Shown piece after piece: positions 42,399-53,188 of a stretch of DNA of 64,000 nucleotides. The DNA comes from Areca catechu. Lineage: Eukaryota > Streptophyta > Magnoliopsida > Arecales > Arecaceae. The DNA is taken from the NCBI GenBank assembly GCA_021397845.1, contig CM038044.1, positions 85,569,942 through 85,633,941 on the forward strand. The letters are read 5' to 3'. The notes below the pieces were generated by a model that was not told the origin of the DNA, did not search any database, and saw only the letters and a list, made by a program, of their open reading frames with translations. The position numbers and the translations under genes were made by a program. Numbering within the stretch: position 1 is the stretch's first letter; every line of letters starts with the position of its first letter.

Positions 42399-43891
42399 CT
42401 AAGGCCAATCAGTACAGAATCTTATTTCCATTTTTCATTTACAAGTGTCGAACTCATGAACTCCAATGGCTTTAGTGAAGGGGTCAGCTAGAAGGTCAAT
42501 GTCACCTCGTTCCATGATCTCTCGTACAAGGTAATAGCATCGTAGAATATGCTTTATGCGATGATGAGATTTTGACTCTTTGGCTTGAGCAATGGCTCCA
42601 GTGCTGTCACAATACACCAGAACAGGACCATCCAGGAAAGGTGCCACTCCCAGCTCGCCAAGGAACTTCTACAATCACACAGCTTCCTTCGCTGCATCTG
42701 ATGTTGTAATATATTCTGCTTCACATACGGAGTCCACCACAGTAGGCTGCTTGAAACTTTTTCAGCAGATCACTCCTCCATTTAGGGTAAATATAAATTC
42801 TGACATACTCTTGCTATCATCCTTATCTAACTAGAAACTGGAGTCAGTCTACCCCATAAGTTTCAAGTCAGGTTCTCCATAAAGTAGCCATTGGTCCTTA
42901 GTATTTCATAAATACCTAAGTATGGTTTTTACCACCTTCCAATGAGCTTCACCTGGCTCAGACTAGTATCTGCTCACTATGCTTAGTGAGTATGCCATGT
43001 CTGGTCTAGTACATGTCATAGCGTACATGATAGAACCTACTGTCGAAGCATATGGGATTCTACTTATACGCTCTCTCTCTCTCCTCAAGAATTATCGCAC
43101 AATCCTTCTTGGAGAGAGCAATTCTAGTACCTATCAAGAGATACCCTTTCTTGAAATTTTATATATTGAATCACTTCAACAAAGTGTCGATGTACGTAGA
43201 CTGGGACAGTCCCAAAAGCCTCTTAAATCTATCTCTATAGATCTTCATACCCAGTATATAAGAGGCTTCACCCAAGTCCTTTATAAAGAACAGAGATGAC
43301 AACCAGACCTTTATTCCTTGTAGTGCTAGGTTGTCATTCCCAATTAATAGAATGTCATCCACATACAATACAAGGAATACAATCACATAACCATTAGCCC
43401 ATTTGTAAATGCAAGGTTCTTCTCCATTCCTAACGAAGACATACGACTTGATACACTTATCAAATCACATGTTCCAACTCCTTGATGCTTGCTTCAGTCC
43501 ATAGATGGACTTTTAAAGCTTGCACACCTTTGACTCGTCTATGGATGTGAACCCTTCAAGTTGTATCATATGCACCTCTTCTAGCTCAATATTCAGGAAA
43601 GTTGTACGGACATCCATTTGCCAGATTTCATAGTCAAAGTGTGCCACTAAAGCAAACATGATTCGAATGGACCTGAGCATTGCTATAAGAGAGAAAGTCT
43701 CGTCATAGTCAATACCATAACATTATAATATCCTTTGGCAACCAGACAGGCTTTATAGGTCTCCACCTACCCGTCTGCACCCATTTCCTCTTGAGAATTA
43801 TTTACACTAAATGGGTTTTATCCCTTCAGGTGGATCAACCAATGTCCAAACATTGTTGATTTCCATGAATTCCATTTCAAATTGCATGGCT
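42399..43891 (-). pseudogene. Copia A2 pol, reverse transcriptase and RNase H part
   Basis: The reading direction is right to left. It holds most of reverse transcriptase, including an intact YVDDILL box (about 43361-43341) and KDLGEASYILGMKIYRDR, then RNase H with VYCDSTGAIAQAKE (about 42620). It is aligned with copia A1 throughout but broken by several stops and frameshifts, including around 43720, 43500 and 42670. It ends with DWP and stop TAG at 42401-42399. Gypsy F interrupts it at 43891, and the upstream part continues at 53189. Confidence 0.85.
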
Positions 43892-43896
43892 CCTAG

Positions 43897-45457
43897 TGGT
43901 GGGGGCACCAGGATCAGACACAGATTACTGGGCCCTATTTGGTTTACCTAGCCATGTGTCAAATTTTGTAATCAACTAGAATTGAGTCCTATAATAAGTT
44001 GAGGTTAGTTGATTTGTCTCAACCCTCAACCTAGTCATTATTTTGAGTCCTATATATCAGTTATGAGTCCAATATGAGCTCAATTTTTGTATAAGAGAGG
44101 AGGTTACCATATTTTGGAGTTCCACCATGCCATATCCAGGAGTCAGAGGCCACTACATCAGCCCATTATATTTTGTGTGACAACCTAGGATCCAAGATGC
44201 TTCCGAAAACCCTGATTCCTTCCAAATGCCCTCCAGATACCCAGATTCCCTTCCAGATGACAGAGCATATTCTCAAAATAGGGCACCCATGATTCCAGAG
44301 GTCCACCTGCATCCAAGCCCAAAGAAGTCAAGCCCAGGTGCCAAGCCCAAGCCCTTAAGAAGCAAGATTTCAGGGAATATTCCTGCTACCAAGCTAACAG
44401 GCCACCCAGCTTCCAGAGGCCCAAACCCATGCACTCAAGCCCCTTTGGGCCGGCCCCTTGCTTCTCCTAGAGGCCCAACATTCCCCCCTAAGCGTCCTTA
44501 AAGTGTTGACCAAGTCCAAGAGGTGTCCTTGAGTGGAATAGTCAAAGTATGAAGGAAAAAGGAGAAGACTAGGTCAATTCCTAACCTAATGGGGATTTGT
44601 TTTTCTAACCTAGCTAGGAAAGGACTTGTATTCCAATTGGAAAGAGGACTTGAAACCCAAGTGTAACCATGGTTAGTGAGGGCATGGGAACTCTATAAAT
44701 ACCCCACCCCTCCCCCTCTTGTAAGCATCTCTTTCTTATGAATACAATTTGCTGAAATTTGAGTTATTGCCTTGTGTTGGTTGTTTTGTTTTGGTTCTTT
44801 GGTTTGTGTTATTGTGCTTGGACGAATTCCTTGCTGCCCTAGCTTTCTTCCACACCCTAACTCACTGCCATCCAAGCCTTCACACGTCCAAGAATAAGTG
44901 CCCTAGGCCGCCAAGCAAGGAGATCTTCAACAAGCTTCGAACAGCCATCTTCTAACCCTAATCCTGATTCCTTTCAATCCATAGTTCCTTTTCTTATTTT
45001 TTAATTGCTGTTTTGATTAACCCTGATGCTTGTAGGACCCTCGAGGTGCTTCCCCTCCCCTGAGGAGGCCTTCTTTGCTGCCCGGACCACCCAGATCAGC
45101 CATTAGATTTTAGGGAAACAAGGCTTCTTCTTCCAGGCTCCGATCAGAGTTGTGAGTGATCTCTTCTGCTACTGATATTATCATCTCTGACTGGTATGAA
45201 ACCTTCCCTTCTCTTATTATCTAATTTGCTTGAAGTTAACTATCCTAAGCCAGGAATTCCTCAATTTTTGGGTCCTGTCTTTAGTTATCTTGCATGATTC
45301 AGCCTGTGATAAGTTGATTCTTAGAATTGCTGAATACCTGCTAGTTATTTACTTTATTTTGAGAAATTAGCCATCAAACCAAAATCTAAAAATCACAAAA
45401 AAAAATAGTTTACTATTTTTACTGCATATTTAGAATTCTTAGAGTCATCCCGCATTA
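43897..45457 (+). repeat. Gypsy F 5' LTR
   Basis: 1561 bp from TGGTGGGGGCACCAGG to CATCCCGCATTA. TATAAATA at 44694-44701 is the likely promoter. No gene is visible; the open frame at 44226-44501 is LTR sequence and recurs in the 3' LTR. Confidence 0.93.
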
Positions 45458-45460
45458 GTT

Positions 45461-45472
45461 TGGTATCAGAGC
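45461..45472 (+). other. Primer binding site of gypsy F
   Basis: TGGTATCAGAGC, three bases after the LTR end, complementary to the initiator-methionine tRNA end. The match breaks after 12 bases (GGG follows). Confidence 0.85.
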
Positions 45473-46012
45473 GGGTTTAGGATAGTTTTTATTTGCTTTG
45501 CATTCACAAACCCTAATTTTGCATTTTGTTCACTGCATTAGGTATCTAGGTTTCATTTGATTTCAGCATCATAAACATTTTGTTTTTCTATGAAATTTTC
45601 ACCGCATGTCCTCTATTTTGTTCTAGTAATTATTAGAATTTTTAATTATTTTTACTGAACCTCTAAATCTCTAAAATTTGGTATAATAGAAACCCTAATA
45701 GAATCTTGATAATTTCTGTAGCAGTCCAGAAAACTCTAGGTTTTCATTATCATATGATTTTTTTTATGCATGAAATTTGGTAGGTTTTATCAACACCATC
45801 TATCCTCTATTCCTGATTTTTTTTTATTTTTTTTGCATCAGAATCTATGTCAGACTTTGCAACAACTAAAACCCTAATTCACTGATTTCTGCTACATTCT
45901 GCATCTTGACTCAACCTAAACCTAATTAACTTCTGAACCCCCAATCCCAAGCCAAACTTTGTTTGATAACCCCAGTTAACTTAAACCTAATTTGACACTT
46001 CATAAATCATTA

Positions 46013-46031
46013 ATATATATATATATATATT
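46013..46031. repeat. AT dinucleotide microsatellite in the gypsy F leader
   Basis: About nine AT units. No other feature is attached to it. Confidence 0.9.
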
Positions 46032-46118
46032 ATTTTCTTGATTATTTTAGATTGCATCAGGGCCATCGATTGCCATCATTTTAACATAATCTTAAGGATA
46101 ACTCAAAATCTCATATCA

Positions 46119-46141
46119 GGGCAGGATTTCAACACCTGTCC
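46119..46141 (+). other. Leader hairpin of gypsy F
   Basis: GGGCAGG (46119-46125) pairs with CCTGTCC (46135-46141), one G-U pair, with the 9-nt loop ATTTCAACA. It is the counterpart of the gypsy D hairpin, with the fourth base pair exchanged. Confidence 0.6.
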
Positions 46142-46289
46142 TGGGCCCAAAACCACCATCATCATACTAACCCAAGCCTAATTAAAATAAATTAGACCTA
46201 ATTTTCCCTAGTGGGCTAGGAGACATCAACAGGTCAGGTCCGAGCTATGTGGGCCAACTAGTGCATTTAACCTTTTAGCTATTACTGAA

Positions 46290-46409
46290 AGTTGGTGTCT
46301 AAGGCTGGGGGTCTAGAGTCAAACGACCTAAGTGGTGTTGTGATTTTTGATTGGATCCCTACGAAAGCAGGGGGGCCTCCCACACTCCCACCCCCTACCT
46401 GGCTAGTGG
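46290..46409 (+). other. Shared leader module, gypsy F copy
   Basis: Box 1 is GTTGGTGTCTAAGGCTGGGG (46291-46310). The second part (about 46341-46405) reads GATTTTTGATTGG, ATCCCTACGAAAGCA, GGGGGGCCTCCC and then CACTCCCACCCCCTACC before TGGCTAG. It aligns with the copia C leader (ATTTTTATTGG, TGTCTAGGAAAGCA, GGGGGGACTCCC) over about 65 bases with few changes. It ends about 150 nt before gag. Confidence 0.75.
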
Positions 46410-46556
46410 AATGATTAGCTATTGGGTTAAGTGTAAGTTGAGCTGACCCACCCAGTTTCTGGCTCTAAGTCTAGGAAACCCTAGATTGTACTAGCCTTTT
46501 CTTTTTCTTTTACATACTTGGTTGCATCATTTCATTTTGATTGTTTGATTTGTTGA

Positions 46557-49500
46557 ATGACCACTAGATTAGGAACCCAATATCAAAAATCTATACCCCA
46601 ACCAAACCCAACCATGGATCCTAATTTAGAGGCCATCCTAGCCCAGCTTACCCAAATGAACCAAGCCAATACTCAAACCCAAGCCCAGCTTGCCCAGTTA
46701 ACAATCCAAATGAACCAAGCCAATGGCCAATCTCAAAATCAGCTTACCCAAATAGACCATAGGTTTGACCAGTCCGATACCAAGCTTGATCAAATGAACC
46801 AAAGATTCAACCAAGTGGACCAACAATTTGAACAAGCAACCACTAGGATCAACCAATTAACCAATAGGCTTAACCAAGTTGAGAACCGACTAGAGACTGA
46901 AGAGAAAACCCAAGAGTCCAACACTGAACCAGACCTGGATTCCATCCCTTCTACCCCTCAAAATCCTAGAAGAGTCCAAACCCATGAACCCTATGTAGAG
47001 CACAACCCTAGGAGACCCCAGAACCAGGATCAATTTAGGGAGCCTAACCATAGGGGAAACCAACACCAGGATCAATATCATGACCCCAACCATAAGAGAC
47101 CCAATCATGAGGACCAAAATCAAGATGATAGGCTTCTTAGGAGCATTAAGATAGATGCACCTACCTTCAATGGCAGTCTAGATCCAAAAGTCTATATAGA
47201 TTGGGAGGGAGGTATGGATAGGTACTTCAAATTTTATGGCTTGAGTGATGAGAAAAAGTGTCAATTTATCCAGCTCAGGCTAACTGATCAAGCTAGATTA
47301 TATTGGGACCAAGTAGAAAGACTCAATAATCAGATAGGCAACCTACCCATTACCACCTAGGAAGCCATGAAATTAAAGCTTAGGGCTATGTATGTTCCCC
47401 CATACTATCAGCAATGTCTCTTAGATCAATGGTAGAAATTAAAACAAGGGACCAAATCTGTGAGTGAATACATAGCCCAGTTTGATGAGTGCACCCTAAG
47501 ATGCGGCATAGATGAACATGAGTCAGTTATCCTCTCTAGGTTTAGGAATGGTCTCAGAGAGGAGATCCAAAAGGAGCTGTACCTTAGGGATGTTGATAGC
47601 ATGGCCCATGCCTATTGGGTAGCTGAAAACTTTGAAAGGTTCCAGAAAGCACCTGTAATTAGGAAACCTGAACCCTTTAGGTCCAACACTCCTAGCTTTA
47701 GATCCTACCAGAACCAGTTCTACCCAAACCGACCTAGCTACAACCAGACTCACCCCAACCTTAACCAAAGTCGGCCAAACCCAAACCTAAGTCGACCTAA
47801 ACCCAATCCAACCCGTCCCAACCCTAACCCACCTCATCCTAACCCAAGTCCAAGTCAGGCTAGCTCAAGTAACTCTGCATCTTTAAGGAATGATAAGGGT
47901 AATGCACCAGTTTTTCAGAAGAACCCAAGCCCTAGTCCCAATGCTTGTTTTAGGTGCAATAAGGTAGGTCACTTTGCTAGCCAGTGTCCCACCAGGTCTT
48001 TGCACATAGGGGAGCTTGTAGAAGATGAGCCTGAACCCAATGAGAAAGAAGAGGAAGAGGTCTATGAAGCTGAACCGGACTTAATTGAAGAATATGAAGG
48101 AGATGAGGAGGACTTTGAACAAATAGACCTTGCAGGGGTAGTTAGATTCATCTTGTCCCAGAATAAAACCCAGGAAGATTGGCGTAGGACCAATATCTTA
48201 TAGACTTTAGTGAAAATTGGAGACAAGGTGTGTAAAATAATCATAGATAGTGGGAGCTGTGTGAATGCCATATCCTATAAGGCTGTCAAAACCCTAGGCT
48301 TACACCCAGTTCCTCACCCAAGCCCCTATAAGGTATCCTGGATAGATTCCACCTCTATACCCATTAAATCCAGATGCCAAGTCCAACTTCAACTTCAATC
48401 TTATCAAAATAGTGTATGGTGTGATGTTGTGCCCACGGGGGTAAGTAGTATCATCCTAGGACAGCCATGGCTTTATGATCATGATGCCACTCTTTTTAGC
48501 CGATCTAATGCTTACATGTTTACTTTCCATGGGAAGAAGATCACCATAAACCCCACCCCACCTCAGGAGTTAATTAAGAAAGGATCTAGCTCACTTAAGG
48601 AGAAAAAGTCTGGAATTAACCTAATCACTGCCAAAGAGCTAGAGAAGGAGATATCTGAGGGCACTACTGTGTGGATGTTAGCTGTGAAGGAAGTATCTGA
48701 TCCTATTGATAGAGAGTACCCTCAGGAGGTCAAGGGAGTCTTGAATGAATTTAATGATATATTTCCTGAAGATTTACCTGACCACTTACCACCTCTTAGG
48801 GATATCCAACATGTAATTGATTTAGTCCCAGGAGCTACCTTGCCCAACCTACCTCATTATAGGATGAACCCAGCTGAACACTTATAGCTTCAAAGACAGG
48901 TAGGCGAGCTTCTTAGAAAAGGATTTATTAGGGAGAGCCTAAGTTCTTGTGCTGTACCAGCCCTATTAACCCCTAAAAAAGATGGCACATGGAGAATGTG
49001 TGTTGATAGCCATGCCATAAATAAAATCACTATGAAGTATAGGTTTCCCATCCCCCGCTTGGATGATATATTGGATATGATGGCAGGAGCCACAATCTTT
49101 TCAAAGATAGACCTTAAGAGTGGCTACCATCAGGTTCGAATTAAACCTGGGGATGAATGGAAAACAGCTTTTAAAATGAAAGATGGTCTATATGAGTGGT
49201 CTGTAATGCCTTTTGGGTTATCCAATGCCCCTAGCACTTTCATGAGAATTATGATCCAAGCCCTTAGGATGTTCATAGGTAAATTTATGGTAGTATATTT
49301 TGATGACATCCTGATTTATAGCAAAACCAAGGAAGATCATATAGAACATCTAAAACAAGTTTGCTTAACCCTTACGAAAGAGAGCCTCTATGCAAATTTA
49401 AAGAAGTGTGATTTCATGACCCATAGAGTTATCTTCCTAGGCTTTGTGGTAACCCCTGAAGGTGTAGCAGCTGACCCTGAAAAGGTCAGATCCATTGTAG

Positions 49501-51673
49501 AATGGCCAGTACCCACTAGTGTCCATGAAGTTAGAAGTTTCCATAGTCTAGTCACCTTCTATAAAAGATTTATTAGGGGATTTAGCACCATAGTAGCACC
49601 AATCACTGACTGTATTAGGAAGGGTAATTTTGAATGGACCAAATCTACAGATAGAGCCTTCCTAGAGATTAAAACTAAGATGACACAAGCACCCATATTG
49701 AGGTTACTTAATTTCACCAAAGTTTTTGAGGTAGCTTGTGATGCTTCAGGAGTAGGCATAGGAGGAGTTCTGAGCCAAGAGAATCACCCAGTAGCCTTTT
49801 TCAGTGAGAAACTTAATGAGGCTAAATTAAAGTACTCAACCTATGACAAAGAGTTTTAAGCGGTAGTACAAGCTCTTAGATACTGGAAGCATTATTTACT
49901 ATCCCAGGAGTTCATTTTATATTCTGATCATGAGGCACTCCGATTTTTGAACTCCCAGAAGAAACTAAACCCTAGGCATGCTAAGTGGGTAGAATTTATA
50001 CAAGTCTATACCTTTGTACTTAAACACCAATCTGGATCTGAAAATAAGGTAGCAAATGAGCCTTACTATTGAACACCATTAGCACTGAAGTCATTGGATT
50101 TGATAGGTTAAAAGACGAATACACAACCTGTCCAGACTTTAGTGACATTGTCCAATCCTTAGCCCAGGGACCATCTAGTACCCATAGTGAATACACCCTT
50201 CAAGATGGTTATCTGTTTAAGAATAATAGACTTTGTATTCCCAAAACCTCACTTAGAGAATTCTTAGTTTGGGAAACCCATGCTGGAGGCCTTGCTGGTC
50301 ACTTTGGAAGAAATAAGACTATCTCAGTTATAGAGGACCAGTTCTTTTGGCCTAGTTTGAAAAGGGACATTGCCAATATAGTGTCTAGATTTAGAACCTG
50401 TGCTATTGCAAAATAGCAAAAACAAAATACTAGATTATATACCCCTCTACCCATACCAGACCATCCATGGCAGGACTTAAGCATGGACTTTGTTTTAGGC
50501 CTACCTAAGACCATCAGGAAACATGATTCAATATTTGTAGTGGTCGATAGGTTTTCTAAAATGATCCATTTTATATCCTGCTCTCAAACCTTTGATGCAT
50601 CTAGAGTAGCCCATCTTTTCCTTGACCAGGTGGTTAGATTACATGGATTACCTAAAACAATAGTGTCAGATAGGGATGTTCGCTTTACTAGTTACTTTTG
50701 GAAGACCCTTTGGTACCTATTAGGAACCAAATTGAAATTTTCCACCGCTTACCACCCCCAGATTGATGGTCAGACCGAGGTAGTGAACAAAAACTTAGGA
50801 AACCTTCTTAGATGCCTCGTAGGTGAGCACACGGGAAATTGGGACCTATTATTACCCCGAGCTGAATTTGCTTACAATAGTTCTGTTAATAGGTCCATAA
50901 GGAAGAGTCCTTTTAAGGTTGTGCATGGATACAAACCCAATAAACCTCTTGATTTGATCCCCTTACCCACACATGCACGAGTTTCTGAGTCAGCTGAGTC
51001 TTTTGCACAGCATGTTAGAGAACTGCATAAAGAAATTAGCCAAAAGATAAACCTAAGTAATGAACTATATAAGAACTTGGCTAATTTTCGAAAAAGTGCT
51101 AAAGAATTTTCTGCAGGGGATTTTGTGATGATCAAGCTTAGGCCTGAACGGTTCCCTCCAGGGACCGTAAAGAAATTTCATGCTCGTGGAGCTGGCCCAT
51201 TTAAGATAATCAAGAGAGTTGGACCCAATGCCTATGTGCTTGAGTTACCACCCGACTTAGGCATTAGTTCCACCTTCAACATCTCAGATCTTGTAGAGTA
51301 TAGGGAGCCAGCAGCAATTCCCAACGAGCCTTTTGGACCTATCCCTTCCCTTGAGAGTGAGCATGCCCCAAAGTGTCCACCAACCAATTGGCCAAATAGT
51401 AAGGAAAAGATCGAGAGAATCTTGGATGATCAAGCCATATGTACCCGAAATAGAGGCTATCAGAGATATTTGGTCCGGTGGCAAGGTCGGCCAGAATCTA
51501 AGGACTCGTGGATCACCCATGAGGATCTACAACACCTCAACCCAGACTTACTCGAGCACTATGAGAGCCAAGTTATCCCACACTCGATGAGGTCGACTTC
51601 CTCCCACCCCGGGAGAATTGGTGGGGGCACTAGGATCAGACACAGATTACTGGGCCCTATTTGGTTTACCTAG
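46557..51673 (+). pseudogene. Gypsy F gag-pol with chromodomain, broken
   Basis: Gag starts at ATG 46557 or at ATG 46614 (MDPNLEA). A Gln/Asn-rich coiled coil of about 90 residues, four 14-residue repeats, the gag domain and the zinc knuckle CFRCNKVGHFASQC (47946-47987) follow. Protease has DSGSC (about 48249). Reverse transcriptase has YFDDIL (about 49299), and RNase H is near 49860-50060. Integrase has its catalytic Asp in VSDRDVRF and Glu in DGQTEVV; its zinc region reads RFRTC where a Cys is expected. The chromodomain (YQRYLVRWQGRPESKDSW) is near 51460-51520. Stops are at 47358, about 47433, 48201, 48885, 49857 and 50414, with a frameshift and small deletion near 50060. The frame runs through the purine tract and stops at 51671, inside the 3' LTR. 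Confidence 0.92.
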
Positions 51674-53183
51674 CCATGTGTCAAATTTTGTAATCAACTA
51701 GAATTGAGTCCTATAATAAGTTGAGGTTAGTTGATTTGTCTCAACCCTCAACCTAGTCATTATTTTGAGTCCTATATATCAGTTATGAGTCCAATATGAG
51801 CTCAATTTTTGTATAAGAGAGGAGGTTACCATATTTTAGAGTTCCACCAGGCCATATCCAGGAGTCAGAGGCTACTACATCAGCCCATTATATTTTGTGT
51901 GACAACCCAGGATCCAAGATGCTTCCGAAAACCCTGATTCCTTCCAAATGCCCTCCAGATGCCCAGATTCCCTTCCAGATGACAGAGCATATTCTCAAAA
52001 TAGGGCACCCATGATTCCAGAGGTCCACCTGCATCCAAGCCCAAAGAAGTCAAGCCCAGGTGCCAAGCCCAAGCCCTTAAGAAGCAAGATTCCAGGGAAT
52101 ATTCCTGCTACCAAGCTAACAGGCCACCCCAGCTTCCAGAGGCCCAAACCCATGCACGCAAGCCCCTTTGGGCCGGCCCCTTGCTTCTCCTAGAGGCCCA
52201 ACATTCCCCCCTAAGCGTCCTTAAAGTGTTGACCAAGTCCAAGAGGTGTCCTTGAGTGGAATAGTCAAAGTATGAAGGAAAAAGGAGAAGACTAGGTCAA
52301 TTCCTAACCTAATGGGGATTTATTTTTCTAACCTAGCTAGGAAAGGACTTGTATTCCAATTGGAAAGAGGACTTGAAACCCAAGTGTAACCATGGTTAGT
52401 GAGGGCATGGGAACTCTATAAATACCCCACCCCTCCCCCTCTTGTAAGCATCTCTTTCTTATGAATACAATTTGCTGAAATTTGAGTTATTGCCTTGTGT
52501 TGGTTGTTTTGTTTTGGTTCTTTGGTTTGTGTTCTTGTGCTTGGACGAATTCCTTGCTGCCCTAGCTTCCTTCCACACCCTAACTCACTGCCATCCAAGC
52601 CTTCACACGTCCAAGAATAAGTGCCCTAGGCCGCCAAGCAAGGAGATCTTCAACAAGCTTCGAACAGCCATCTTCTAACCCTAATCCTGATTCCTTTCAA
52701 TCCATAGTTCCTTTTCTTATTTTTTAATTGCTATTTTGATTAACCCTGATGCTTGTAGGATCCCTGAGGTGCTTCCCCTCTCCTGAGGAGGCCTTCTTTG
52801 CTGCCCGGATTGCCCAGATCAGCCATCAGATTTGAGGAAAACAAGGCATCTTCTTCCAAGCTCTGATCAGAGTTGTGAGTGATCTCTTCTGCTACTGATA
52901 TTATCATCTCCGACTGGTATGAAACCTTCCCTTCTCTTATTATCTGATTTGCTTGAAGTTAACTATCCTAAGCCAAGAATTCCTCAATTTCCAGGTCCTG
53001 TCTTTTAGTTATCTTGCATGATTCGGCCTGCGACAAGTTGATTATTAGAATTGTTGAATACCTGCTAGTTCTTTACTTTGTTTTGAGAAATTAACCATCA
53101 AACCTAAATCTAAAAGTCACAAAAAAAAAATTAGTTTACTACTTTTACTGCATATTTAGCATTCTTAGAGTCATCCCGCATTA
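51619..53183 (+). repeat. Gypsy F 3' LTR
   Basis: 1565 bp, starting TGGTGGGGGCACTAGG after GGGAGAAT and ending CATCCCGCATTA. TATAAATA is at 52417-52424. The duplication CCTAG follows, and then copia A2 resumes. Confidence 0.93.
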
Positions 53184-53188
53184 CCTAG

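Larger units (their letters stand above)
43897..53183 (+). mobile_element. Gypsy F, near-complete chromodomain Ty3/gypsy element
   Basis: A plus-strand element of 9287 bp with LTRs of 1561 and 1565 bp, the primer site from 45461, a leader, gag-pol in gypsy order (protease, reverse transcriptase, RNase H, integrase, chromodomain) and a purine tract before the 3' LTR. The perfect duplication CCTAG (43892-43896, 53184-53188) flanks it. Removing the element and one copy joins the copia A2 reverse transcriptase without a gap, as judged from copia A1. By eye the LTRs differ at about 2% of bases, so it is older than copia C. Several stops in gag-pol make it non-autonomous. The chromodomain places it among plant chromoviruses; the exact clade is uncertain. 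Confidence 0.95.

Noticed and set aside
44226..44501. Open frame of 91 codons, repeated at 51948-52193
   Set aside because: It is gypsy F LTR sequence present in both LTRs; proline/serine-rich composition only reflects the base content.
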